64,000 bases of DNA from JBCDHN01 sp964351855 (GTDB taxonomy: Bacteria > Verrucomicrobiota > Verrucomicrobiia > Verrucomicrobiales > DEV007), in assembly GCA_964351855.1 (NCBI GenBank), contig CAYGQD010000003.1:21962-85961 (forward strand), written 5' to 3'. The notes under the pieces were generated by a model that worked only from the letters and a program-made list of their open reading frames with translations, did no database searches and was not told the DNA's origin. Below are positions 27,572 through 36,520 of the stretch, piece after piece (position 1 is the first letter of the stretch; every line of letters begins with the position of its first letter). The position numbers and the translations under genes are program-made.

Positions 27572-28759
27572 CTACTTCAGTTTCCAAAGGAAGCCATCGC
27601 TGCGGATGTAGACCGCACCATCAGAAATGGCGGGAGTGGCGAGGATCATTTCACCAAGCTCTATCTGGCTGGTAATCTTACCTTCTTCCCCGCTCGGATC
27701 GATGATGACGCCGCGGCCTTGCTCGTTAAACTGATAGACGCGGCCGGCGGAATCCACGACCGGAGACGAGCTGAACGGCCCATCTACCCGAATCTTCCAG
27801 AGTTCTTCGCCCGTGGCCTTGTCCGCAGCCGCAACAAAACTCCCCTTCACCGAAATCAGCCGATCTCCGACGATCACCGGACTGCCCGTGCCTGGCCCCA
27901 ACTGGGCATTGCGCCAGAGTTGCTCAGGTGGCCCGCCCTGCTCGACGGGCCGAAGCGCGGTAATCCCATTCGACGGAACATAAAGCACCCCATCCTGATC
28001 CACCACGGAACTGGGCGTGGGTGAAGCTCCATCATCATAGCTCCAGAGTTCACTCCCGGTGGTAGGGACGATCGCGAGAATTCCTTTGGTCGATTGCAGG
28101 GCGACCACTCCCTCTGCCAACGGAACAGGCGACGTCCAGTTGGCAGCTTTCGGGCGCATTTTCCGCCAGAGATTCTCACCGGACGCGATGTCCAGTCCCA
28201 CGGCGAAGCTTTCGCTGTCATTTTCACTCTGCACAATCAGAGCCCCACCGGTGACGATGGGAGACTGCGCCATGCCCAGGCTATTGCTCGCGTTCGGGTA
28301 GTCGTAAGTCAGCCCACGAAGCCACTGAAGATTTCCCTCAAGATCCAGACAAATCACATCGTTGGACGAATACTGCGCGTAAATCCTGTCGCCATCGCTA
28401 CAGGGGCTAGGGGCGGCGACGTTCGTTTTCTGGTGGGTCATGGTTCGCCCAGTGGCCCAAAAGCGGCGTTCCCAGAGCAATTCACCACCTTCGGCCTGAT
28501 AACAGATGATGTGGAGCAGGTTCTGATTCGGCCCGCTGGCGGCCGTTACCACCACCTTGTCACCAATGACGATCGGACAACCGAGCCCGCGCCCCGGGAG
28601 CTCCCGTTTCCAGGAAATCGATTCATCCTCGCGAAACTCCGCCGGTCCTTCGCCTTCAGCGACACCCGCGCTGCCGGGGCCTCGGAATTGCCACCAATCG
28701 GCGGAAGCTGACAGCGTGAGCGCCAGTGACGCACCAAGGAGAATGAGGAGGGGTTTCAT
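27572..28759 (-). CDS. Secreted PQQ-binding-like beta-propeller protein
   Basis: 395 residues with a signal peptide (MKPLLILLGASLALTLSASA). WWQFRGPGSAGVAEGEGP is the typical opening of the PVC PQQ-like propeller family. It is followed by propeller blades marked by W-rich repeats (GGELLWERRF, SGENLWRKMRP, TGSELWSYDDG, TGEELWKIRVDG). These proteins resemble BamB and quinoprotein dehydrogenases but usually lack identifiable catalytic residues, so a scaffold or binding role is as likely as an enzyme. A relative lies at 53167-54387. It is convergent with the SGNH gene (13-bp gap). Confidence 0.88.
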   Translation of the reverse strand: MKPLLILLGASLALTLSASADWWQFRGPGSAGVAEGEGPAEFREDESISWKRELPGRGLGCPIVIGDKVVVTAASGPNQNLLHIICYQAEGGELLWERRFWATGRTMTHQKTNVAAPSPCSDGDRIYAQYSSNDVICLDLEGNLQWLRGLTYDYPNASNSLGMAQSPIVTGGALIVQSENDSESFAVGLDIASGENLWRKMRPKAANWTSPVPLAEGVVALQSTKGILAIVPTTGSELWSYDDGASPTPSSVVDQDGVLYVPSNGITALRPVEQGGPPEQLWRNAQLGPGTGSPVIVGDRLISVKGSFVAAADKATGEELWKIRVDGPFSSSPVVDSAGRVYQFNEQGRGVIIDPSGEEGKITSQIELGEMILATPAISDGAVYIRSDGFLWKLK

Positions 28760-28785
28760 CGTAAAAAAGGGGAAATCGCGGCCTT

Positions 28786-30036
28786 CTAGCCTTCGAATTT
28801 CGTCACCACCAAGGAGGCGTTATGCCCACCGAATCCGAAGGAATTACTGATTGCGGTGGTGATCTTTTTCTCACGCGCTTCGTGAGGCACGTAGTCGAGA
28901 TCGCATTCCGGATCCGGATTGTCCAAATTGATCGTCGGAGGAACGACTCCGTCGCGAATCGCCATGATGCAGGCTGCCAGTTCGACGCCGCCCGCCGCTC
29001 CGAGCAGGTGCCCCGTCATCGATTTGGTCGACGAAACCAAGAGGCCGTTCTTGGCATGATCGCCAAAGGTGCGCTTGATCGCCTTCGTCTCGCAAATGTC
29101 TCCGAGCGGAGTCGATGTTCCATGAGCATTGGCGTAATCAATCTCTTCCGGATTGAGCTTGGCGTGGCGAATTGCGTTCTCCATGCAAAGGCTGGCCCCA
29201 ACGCCTTCCGGATGGGGCGCGCTCATGTGATAGGCATCGGCACTCACACCGTAACCCGCCAGTTCACAGAGAATATTGGCTCCCCGGGCCTTGGCGTGTT
29301 CCAGTTCTTCGAGCATGACGCACCCTGCGCCTTCGCCCATGATGAATCCGCTGCGATCCACATCGAACGGTCGCGAAGCCACCTCAGGTTCGTCATTTCG
29401 ATTCGAGCAAAGTGCTTTCATGTTCCCAAAGCCGGACAATCCCAATGGGGAAATGGAGGCTTCTGAACCGCCCGCGACAAACGCGTCGGCATCGCCAAAC
29501 TTAATGATCCGCCAAGCCTCGCCAATGTTGTTGTTGGCCGTGGTGCAGGCCGTGACGATGCACATATTGGGACCGAACACCTGGAGATCCATCGAGATCA
29601 TGCCACTGGCGATATTTGTGATCATCATCGGAATGACGAACGGAGAAACCCGCGAAGGGTGTTTCTGGATCAAAATGGTGTGGTTACGTTCGAGCGTATC
29701 GAGTCCGCCAATCCCGGAGCCTACCATCACCCCGATCCGGTTGCGATCCTGCTTGTCGAAATCGATGCCGGAATGCTCCACGGCCATTTTCGAAGCCGCC
29801 ATCGCCAGCTGCGTGAACCGGTCTGCCCGTTTCGCATCCTTGGGGTTGTTAAAGAAGTCTTTCGGCTCGAAATCGACGACTTCGCCACCAATCTTGCATT
29901 GATAGTCGTCCGTATTGATTGATTGGAGGGCGCGGATACCGCTGCGGCCCTCTTTGATGGACTCCCAAAAAGGTTCTAATTGGTTTCCGATCGGGGAAAT
30001 GACTCCGATACCGGTGATGACGACTCTACGTTCCAT
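28786..30036 (-). CDS. fabF: 3-oxoacyl-ACP synthase II
   Basis: 416 residues from the ATG at 30036 (MERRVVITGIGVISPIGN). The thiolase-fold active site is complete: the nucleophile Cys164 in VTACTTANNNIGEA, the first His in ANAHGTSTPLGD, and the second His with the conserved Lys in STKSMTGHLLGAAGG. NSFGFGGHNASLVV closes the domain. The enzyme elongates acyl-ACP with malonyl-ACP in fatty-acid synthesis. The usual neighbours acpP and fabG are absent here. The gene lies 26 bp from the PQQ-propeller gene on the same strand, probably by chance. Confidence 0.96.
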   Translation of the reverse strand: MERRVVITGIGVISPIGNQLEPFWESIKEGRSGIRALQSINTDDYQCKIGGEVVDFEPKDFFNNPKDAKRADRFTQLAMAASKMAVEHSGIDFDKQDRNRIGVMVGSGIGGLDTLERNHTILIQKHPSRVSPFVIPMMITNIASGMISMDLQVFGPNMCIVTACTTANNNIGEAWRIIKFGDADAFVAGGSEASISPLGLSGFGNMKALCSNRNDEPEVASRPFDVDRSGFIMGEGAGCVMLEELEHAKARGANILCELAGYGVSADAYHMSAPHPEGVGASLCMENAIRHAKLNPEEIDYANAHGTSTPLGDICETKAIKRTFGDHAKNGLLVSSTKSMTGHLLGAAGGVELAACIMAIRDGVVPPTINLDNPDPECDLDYVPHEAREKKITTAISNSFGFGGHNASLVVTKFEG

Positions 30037-30145
30037 GGATAAGGCCTGAGGCTGATAATAAGTTAGAACGGTATCCATTTACCGGGCGAGTGACTTTGCA
30101 AGGCGAGATTTCTCTGGTTGCGTCAACAGATACACCATTAAAGGC

Positions 30146-31444
30146 TCATTCAGCCTCCCAAACGGGGCTTTCGCGGGCGATTCTGGCCTGAAAATCTCCC
30201 AGAAATCGCCAAAGCGTCCTCTGGTTCAAATTGACTTCCTGAACCACGACACTGCCCCACTCATCTGCCTGTTTCACAAGCCGCCCTTCCCGGTCCCAAA
30301 TTCCCGTTTTCATCCAGTCATCTTCATGACTCGTGTAAGTGCTGGTCACGAGATAAACGTGGTTCTCGCAGGCCCGCGCCTGAGCCAAAAGCGGATTCCC
30401 TCCCCAGATCGGCATGGCAATGACCTCCGCGCCATTCATCGCCAGTTTTCGCGCGACTTCTGGAAAAAACACGTCATAACAAACCATCATCCCCACTTTT
30501 CCAAACCGCGTTTCGAAGACCGGATAGTCCGTTCCCGGGCAAATTCCTTTCGCGATCTCTTCCCGAGGCAAGGTCACTTTTCGGTACTTGCCGGCCACTT
30601 CACCGTCCGGCCCGATCAAAACCGCCACATTGTAAATCAGATGCGCGTCTCGTTCGACCAATCCGGCGACGAGGTAGAGGTCGTGCTGCTTGGCGAGTTT
30701 TCCCAGGTATTCGGTCGATGGTCCGGGAACAGGCTCGGCAACGTCCGCAAAATCCAGGCCCAACCCCACGATCGTGATGCATTCGCCAAGGCAAACCAGA
30801 TCCGCATCTTGCTCCGCAGCTTGAGCGATCAGCGGTTCATAGAGACGCAAATTGGCCTCGGGCGACTCTTTACTTCTCGGACTAAGATGAACGGCTGCTA
30901 AACGCGCGGTTCGCTGCTTGGGCGGTTGCACCTCGGTTAAACCGACGCTTTTCCAAGTCACTTTCCCATTCGGTGCCCAGCGCAGATGTAGCTGAACCTT
31001 CGCCTGAGTTGCGTTCTCAGGAACCAGATAGAGATCCTGAACTTGCATCCAGTCGTCTTCCGTTTCGCCTTGATCGCGGGGAAACTCCGGACGCGAAAGC
31101 GGCGTTCCCGGTCGGTTGAAATAGCGCGTCACGCTTTCCTCTTGAAGCGGCACCATCTTGCCTGCCCCATCCAGAAACTCCAGCCGCACCATCGCGCTCC
31201 GACGAGAAGAGTCCAGATTCTCCCCCAGTTTCAGGGCCGAAAACCGAACCCACGTTCCGCCTTCCACCGGAAAGCTCCGCTCCCAGAAACCGTTCTCGCC
31301 TTCGCGATCGCTGGACTGAATGATCAGTTCATCGCCGTTCCGAGAAAACCTTGGCGCAATCTCTTCACGTGGAGCCTGCGATTGCCAATCCGCAGCGAAG
31401 CTAGAAACCGCCAAGCTGATAGAAGCCAGTAGGAGGATTTTCAT
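30146..31444 (-). CDS. Secreted carbon-nitrogen hydrolase (nitrilase superfamily)
   Basis: 432 residues from the ATG at 31444, which begins a signal peptide (MKILLLASISLAVSSFAADW). Residues about 20-180 form a beta-rich N-terminal domain. The nitrilase fold follows, with the Glu-Lys-Cys triad in LVCLGECITIVG, GKYRKVTLPREE and GMMVCYDVFFPE. The substrate is probably an amide, but export of such an enzyme is unusual. The gene starts 7 bp after the stop of the heme-dehydrogenase gene, so the two are almost certainly co-transcribed. Confidence 0.88.
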   Translation of the reverse strand: MKILLLASISLAVSSFAADWQSQAPREEIAPRFSRNGDELIIQSSDREGENGFWERSFPVEGGTWVRFSALKLGENLDSSRRSAMVRLEFLDGAGKMVPLQEESVTRYFNRPGTPLSRPEFPRDQGETEDDWMQVQDLYLVPENATQAKVQLHLRWAPNGKVTWKSVGLTEVQPPKQRTARLAAVHLSPRSKESPEANLRLYEPLIAQAAEQDADLVCLGECITIVGLGLDFADVAEPVPGPSTEYLGKLAKQHDLYLVAGLVERDAHLIYNVAVLIGPDGEVAGKYRKVTLPREEIAKGICPGTDYPVFETRFGKVGMMVCYDVFFPEVARKLAMNGAEVIAMPIWGGNPLLAQARACENHVYLVTSTYTSHEDDWMKTGIWDREGRLVKQADEWGSVVVQEVNLNQRTLWRFLGDFQARIARESPVWEAE

Positions 31445-31451
31445 GATGTTC

Positions 31452-34400
31452 TTAGTTTGCGGCGAGTGACAGATATGCGAACAAATCTGCCAGTGCCTCA
31501 TCGCTCAATCCCGCGAGCAAACCCTCCGGCATCAGCGACATGGGGATGGCTTGGAGATTTGCGACGTCGGCTCGGCTGACCACGGTGGTTTGATTGGCAG
31601 CGTCACGGAGGGTGATCGTTTGCGGTTCTTGCGCAGCCATCATTCCGGTGAGGATTCGGCCGTCATTGAGGCGCGCGACATAGGTTTGATAACCTTCTCG
31701 GATCTCCAGACTGGGATCGAGGATGCCGGGGAGCCAGAAATCGAGGTTTCCGCGTTCGTAACCGGTCAAGTCCGGTCCAATCGCCCCTCCTTCGGCAAAG
31801 AGTTGGTGGCAGGCGGCGCAGCGCTGGGTGTAGATTTCGCGACCGGCTTCGGCAACTCCGCTCTTTCCAGCTAACGCGGCTTTGATCCGAGTCATCTCCG
31901 CGAGTTTTTCGGGTGATGAAACGACTCCAGCTTTGCCGAAGTGTTTTTCGACCAAGGCGGCGATCTCCGGTTCGTCGAAGATTCTCAGTTGCTGAACCAC
32001 GTCAGGTTGAACTTCGGTCGCGCGAATATGCCAGGTATCGATTTGATCGAGGAACAACTTGGCCCAAGTCGGTCGACTCGCGAGTACCCGGTTCGCGGTT
32101 CCACGGACATCGTGCTCGTTGCTGATTCGCGAGTTGTAGCTTCCCAAGATCGTTTTGACGACGCGTTCGTCATCGAAATTCGCGGCGGCCCGCATCGCGA
32201 CGCGCTGCAAGGCGTGCTCGGAATCGTAAGTGATCAGCTTGAGCAATGGAGCCAAGGCCTTCGAGTCACCAGATTCACCAAGCGCTTTTGCCAATTCAAG
32301 ACGCTCGACCAAATTGGTCCCGGAGCTGGCAACGGCTTTGATCGCGTCGGGCAACGCGGTCTCATCCCCTTGGCGGAGCTTAAGGAGAAGCGGCGAACTT
32401 CCCTGCGATTTCTGGAACTCCGCGAGCGCGGCGGAAAGCGAATCCGGCAGCTTCGGCAGGGGCAACCCTTCATAGGCCCGGCTCAATCCCACCATCAGTT
32501 CGGAGCGAACTTCATCGTCCGGTGCCAGTTCGATCAACTTCGCCGCCGTCGCCAGATTCTCGTCGCCTCCCGCCATCGCGTAGCGTTGCATGAGACGAGC
32601 GGCGATGTGGTCGCGCAACATCGGGAGCTTCCAAATTTCCGGATTGCTCAGCATCGCGATGACGCCCTCGCGGCCGGTCTCCGCATGCGCCTCCAGCGCC
32701 CACCAAATCATGAGCGGCATGTGGAGGTCTTCCAGGTCTTCGCTGCGGCGGAGGAGTTGTTCGATGATTGGCAGCGCGGCTTCGGACGAGAGGCGTTTCG
32801 CGGTGGAGGCGAGTTGGGAGCGGACTTGGACGTCGGGTTCGGTCCGGGCAAGGTCAGATAAGACTGACAGGTCCATCTCTTGAGAAAAGCTATCTCCACG
32901 AAAACGAACACCCCATCCCCGAACACTCGGGTCACTATGTTCCAGCATCCTGAATTCTCGTTCCTCCAAAAAAGTTGCGAAATTGCCCGTGTGGAGCGCC
33001 CAATACCATTCCAAGTGATTCTCAGCCGAACCACCGGGCTCGACTAACGCCATGGGGATTCTCGTAGGCGATTTGCCTAGCTTCCACTGCCACTCCAGCA
33101 CCATTCGCTGGCGAGCCCACTTGTTGGGATGTTTCCTTAGCATTCGAAGGCCCACTTTGAGATTGCCATTTTCAAAGTCTAATCGACCCAAATCTCCCCC
33201 CTCCCACTTCGGCTCCGTCCCCACCGGCTTCACCCGGTAAATTCGCCCACTGCTCTTGTGCCAATCATCCACCGGCCGCACGTGACTCAAGCGCGTGTCA
33301 TACCAATCGGCAATGTAGACACAACCATCCGGCCCCACCCCACACCACACCGGTCGAAACCACCGATCCTCCGTCTGCACCAGCGGCTCCGCGTCCACCG
33401 TCCGATAGGTCGAGGTGTCCCGCAGGCGTTTACTCATCCAAACCACATTATGCAGGGAATTCGGCGCCACGATCGCGCCGTCGTATTCTTCCGGATACAA
33501 GCCGCCTTCATAAATACAAAACGCCTGAGCAAAGCGCCGATTGTCGCCCTCATGCCGCATGTGCTCAAAATACCCAAACGCATAGGGGTTTGTTAGCGGC
33601 CCATGTTTCCCCCACCCTTTCTTGCCATAGCTCCCTTGTGGATAATACATCCCACGGGTGCTCCCGTTGTTCGTCCCGGAGAAAACGCGACCTTTCGCAT
33701 CAATCTCCAGACTAAACGTATTTCCCCCACCCTCTGCATAGATTTCGAAAACCTTGGTATCCGGATGATAGCGCCATACGCACTGGCCTTCCCACCGCAC
33801 GTTCTTGGTCACTTCGCTGCTGACATTGCCCGTCGTCGTGCTTCCGTTGACACCGTAAAGCCATCCATCCGGTCCCCAGGTCAGGCTATTGGCCACCGCA
33901 TGCGTGTCCTCCAATCCAAACCCTGACAAATGCACTTCCGGATCGGAATCCGGCACATCATCACGATCGGCATCCGGGTAAAAAAGCAGGTAGGGCGGCT
34001 GGAGCACCCAAATCCCACCGCGACCGATCTGAACCGACGTGGCGATATTCAGTCCAGTGATCACATCCTTATGCGTGTCGAAATAGCCATCCCCATCGGT
34101 GTCTTCAAACACCGTGATCTTGTCAGCCCCCTTCGGCCCATGTGGCGGCGGCTCCGGCACCTTGTCGAAGACGGCGCGCAAATGCTGATCATAGCGCACG
34201 ATCTTGAGCCCGGCGGGAAACTGGTATTGCCGATACTGCACCACCCACATGCGTCCCCGCGAATCCCAAGTCGCAAACAGCGGCTGCGTCACCTCCGGCT
34301 CCGAAGCCATCAACTCAATCTCAAACCCCTCACGGACCTTGAACTGCGTCACCGCTTCCTCGGCCGGAGTCGGCGGCGTGTCATCTGCGAGCGTCCCTCG

Positions 34401-34529
34401 GCCACCGTAATTTTTGATGATCTCGGCAACCTGATCGTTGCCAGCGACGGAAGTGTCGGCGTCGGGATCCTGGGCAAAGGCTGGATTGAGCGCGAGCAAC
34501 GCAGCAAGGAAGAGGATGGGGGTTTTCAT
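31452..34529 (-). CDS. PVC-type CxxCH heme-binding membrane-bound dehydrogenase-like protein
   Basis: About 1025 residues from the ATG at 34529 with a signal peptide (MKTPILFLAALLALNPAFAQ). The N-terminal half is a six-bladed glucose-dehydrogenase-like propeller (FKVREGFEIELMASEPEVTQ, GLEDTHAVANSLTWGPDGWL, GPDGCVYIADWYDTRLSH). The middle is HEAT-like and helical (SEHALQRVAMRAAANFDDER). The end is the PVC heme-binding domain with REIYTQRCAACHQLFAEGGA (CxxCH) and DPSLEIREGYQTYVARLNDG. A periplasmic sugar-oxidising role is proposed for the family. It forms an operon with the downstream nitrilase-like gene and follows the ceramidase gene. Confidence 0.94.
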   Translation of the reverse strand: MKTPILFLAALLALNPAFAQDPDADTSVAGNDQVAEIIKNYGGRGTLADDTPPTPAEEAVTQFKVREGFEIELMASEPEVTQPLFATWDSRGRMWVVQYRQYQFPAGLKIVRYDQHLRAVFDKVPEPPPHGPKGADKITVFEDTDGDGYFDTHKDVITGLNIATSVQIGRGGIWVLQPPYLLFYPDADRDDVPDSDPEVHLSGFGLEDTHAVANSLTWGPDGWLYGVNGSTTTGNVSSEVTKNVRWEGQCVWRYHPDTKVFEIYAEGGGNTFSLEIDAKGRVFSGTNNGSTRGMYYPQGSYGKKGWGKHGPLTNPYAFGYFEHMRHEGDNRRFAQAFCIYEGGLYPEEYDGAIVAPNSLHNVVWMSKRLRDTSTYRTVDAEPLVQTEDRWFRPVWCGVGPDGCVYIADWYDTRLSHVRPVDDWHKSSGRIYRVKPVGTEPKWEGGDLGRLDFENGNLKVGLRMLRKHPNKWARQRMVLEWQWKLGKSPTRIPMALVEPGGSAENHLEWYWALHTGNFATFLEEREFRMLEHSDPSVRGWGVRFRGDSFSQEMDLSVLSDLARTEPDVQVRSQLASTAKRLSSEAALPIIEQLLRRSEDLEDLHMPLMIWWALEAHAETGREGVIAMLSNPEIWKLPMLRDHIAARLMQRYAMAGGDENLATAAKLIELAPDDEVRSELMVGLSRAYEGLPLPKLPDSLSAALAEFQKSQGSSPLLLKLRQGDETALPDAIKAVASSGTNLVERLELAKALGESGDSKALAPLLKLITYDSEHALQRVAMRAAANFDDERVVKTILGSYNSRISNEHDVRGTANRVLASRPTWAKLFLDQIDTWHIRATEVQPDVVQQLRIFDEPEIAALVEKHFGKAGVVSSPEKLAEMTRIKAALAGKSGVAEAGREIYTQRCAACHQLFAEGGAIGPDLTGYERGNLDFWLPGILDPSLEIREGYQTYVARLNDGRILTGMMAAQEPQTITLRDAANQTTVVSRADVANLQAIPMSLMPEGLLAGLSDEALADLFAYLSLAAN

Positions 34530-34559
34530 AAGCAGCGTTCCGAACAAAGAATCGGATGA

Positions 34560-35948
34560 TCACTCTCCGTGCAGCTCCGCCAACATCTCCAGCAGATGCT
34601 TGGTGAGGATTTCGGACGAATCTGGCCCGACGCGACAGGTTCCCAGCCAAGTTTCATAACCACCAAGCTTGTGCTGTTGGGGAGTCGGCAAATAACCGAA
34701 GGCCCCGTTGGCTAAGGAGACGAAGATAGTGTTCTGGAACGGGCTCTTCGCTTTGATTTCCAGCCCGATTTCCACCAGGACTTCAAACGGCATCGTCACT
34801 AAGGCGATCTCACCCAGTTGGATGACTTGAATGAGGACGTCGTAGGTTTGATCCGGCTCTTGGTAGCCCATCGTGCGTTGAGCGTAGTTCGTCGCTAACC
34901 TCGGCAACTCGGCCTTCTTCACTTCGGCGTCTGTCATCTTCAAAATCCGCATGGCTCGTTCGATCTCCGCCTCGCTTGCGGTTCGCTTTTGCAACGAGAC
35001 CTCGCGCTGGAGCATCGCGACCTTTGGATTTGCATCCAGCTCGATCTCACGCGTCGCCCGCCAGGTCGCGTCGGCCACTTTCGAAGCCACAATTTGAATC
35101 TGCTCGAAGGGCGCACGCGGCGGTCGGGTGCCAGTGAAATCGATGTTGTTGATGTCGCCACTCGCTCCGTTGGAGAGCGCCGCGACAAATCCTGCCACGT
35201 TCCGCAGGCGACCGTGAACAAGTCGGCCATACTCGCCAAAATAATCCGCAGAGACCATGCTGCCGGTAGCTCCGATATAGTGCAGCGGGTAGTTCGTGTA
35301 GATCCCGATCGGGCGGTTCCGGGCGTCGCGAATGTCCAGCACGGCGACGGTCGGATCAGTCGGGCCTGCCGGTTTGGTGATGTGGTTGCGATTCGGATTC
35401 ATCTTCACCTGGTCGAATTCGCCAAAGGGGTTGGGCGGCATGGTGCCCTCTTCCAGAAACCAGCGCCGATTGAACACCTCCTCCGGCACCGCATCCTCCC
35501 CGTAGCCGATTTGCGCCGGTTTCAGGTTACGAATGGCATCGATCAACGCCCGGGAAGTTCCCTCGATGAAGGTCTCTCGGTAAGTCTTGGCGCTGGGTGA
35601 GGGTGCCGAGTGAGTGTGCGTCGAGGAGATCATCATTTCCGACGTCTTCCAGCCGGTGACCTCGGCGGCCCGAGCCTTGCATTCGTCCAGAACCTCGCGC
35701 GGCGCGACGCAGGCATCGACCGTGCAGATCACCGCCCGGCCATCCCCGTTTTGAAAGGCGAAGGCCCGCGCGTGGAGAGGATCGTGGGCCGTTTCACACG
35801 GTTTTGGCGTAAACCCGCCGATCAGATTTTGGGGCCATTGTGTCGGTGTGGTATCGGCAATGGCCGCGCCAGCCTGGAAGGTTTGCGCCTGTGCCAGGAT
35901 GGCACCGGGTAGCAACACGGCGGTGAGGAAAAGAATGAGGGAACGCAT
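34560..35948 (-). CDS. Neutral/alkaline ceramidase-like secreted protein
   Basis: 462 residues with a signal peptide (MRSLILFLTAVLLPGAILAQ). FQAGAAIADTTPTQWPQNLI is the start of the neutral/alkaline non-lysosomal ceramidase N-terminal domain. ISSTHTHSAPSPS provides the zinc-binding histidines and NGASGDINNIDF another conserved block. In PVC bacteria this family is expanded and unlikely to be restricted to ceramide; an amidase on other substrates is possible. It leads a minus-strand trio with the heme dehydrogenase and nitrilase-like genes (30-bp gap). Confidence 0.88.
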   Translation of the reverse strand: MRSLILFLTAVLLPGAILAQAQTFQAGAAIADTTPTQWPQNLIGGFTPKPCETAHDPLHARAFAFQNGDGRAVICTVDACVAPREVLDECKARAAEVTGWKTSEMMISSTHTHSAPSPSAKTYRETFIEGTSRALIDAIRNLKPAQIGYGEDAVPEEVFNRRWFLEEGTMPPNPFGEFDQVKMNPNRNHITKPAGPTDPTVAVLDIRDARNRPIGIYTNYPLHYIGATGSMVSADYFGEYGRLVHGRLRNVAGFVAALSNGASGDINNIDFTGTRPPRAPFEQIQIVASKVADATWRATREIELDANPKVAMLQREVSLQKRTASEAEIERAMRILKMTDAEVKKAELPRLATNYAQRTMGYQEPDQTYDVLIQVIQLGEIALVTMPFEVLVEIGLEIKAKSPFQNTIFVSLANGAFGYLPTPQQHKLGGYETWLGTCRVGPDSSEILTKHLLEMLAELHGE

Positions 35949-36049
35949 CCCATGAGCCTGACAAATCGGCCGTCCAATGTCACGTTTTCAGCGAAAATTT
36001 CTTGATCCCTCGGCGAGGGATGTTTGGCTGGGGAGCAAGAATTCCCTGA

Positions 36050-36520
36050 ATCCTCATCCGTTTTCCCCTACCCAGTTGTCTCGTTTTTGCGATCGCTACT
36101 TTTTTCTGCGGGGCAGCATTGAAGGCGCAAGCGTTGGATTTTTCAGACCGGGAAACCCTCGATGGAACGACCTCTGATCGGGGAACGGTGACACTCTCTT
36201 GGATCATCGAAGAGGGCTCCGAAGTGGAATTGCAGCAGGCTGGTGAAGCGAATTTTGCCGAGCCCGTTGTCCGGTATCGCGGTGGAGATCCGGGATCCGT
36301 GTTGACCGGATTACCCGAAGGGCTTCACTACTTCCGAATTCGGAACCTCAGTGCCGAAACCGAAGGGGAATGGTCCGCGCCCTTAGAAATCCGCGTGGAA
36401 TTTGTCCCGCGCCGCCAACTCTTTCTCCTGCTCGGCTTGGGAGCCCTCGTTGTGGGATCGACCATCGTCACCATCGTGGCGGGTCACCTCAACGCGGGCC
36501 GAAAGGAGGCGACCGCGTGA
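36050..36520 (+). CDS. Exported Fn3-like protein with C-terminal membrane anchor; start codon unclear
   Basis: The frame encodes a signal-peptide-like segment (ILIRFPLPSCLVFAIATFFC, then GAALKAQA), a Fn3-like beta domain (SWIIEEGSEVELQQAG ... LPEGLHYFRIRNLSAETEGE) and a C-terminal TM helix (LFLLLGLGALVVGSTIVTIV) ending in a charged tail. The only canonical start codon in frame is TTG at 36119, which would remove the signal segment. The frame opens after a TGA at 36047-36049, and the first codon, ATC at 36050, may be a rare non-AUG start. The stop overlaps the GTG of the symporter gene by 4 bp, so a function coupled to that transporter is likely. The exact function is unknown. Confidence 0.65.
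   Translation: MLIRFPLPSCLVFAIATFFCGAALKAQALDFSDRETLDGTTSDRGTVTLSWIIEEGSEVELQQAGEANFAEPVVRYRGGDPGSVLTGLPEGLHYFRIRNLSAETEGEWSAPLEIRVEFVPRRQLFLLLGLGALVVGSTIVTIVAGHLNAGRKEATA
36502..36509 (+). promoter_or_regulatory. Shine-Dalgarno sequence setting the GTG start of the symporter
   Basis: AAAGGAGG ends 7 nt before the GTG at 36517. This strong site decides the symporter start over the longer in-frame extension that runs back to 36370 through the Fn3-like gene. Confidence 0.8.
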
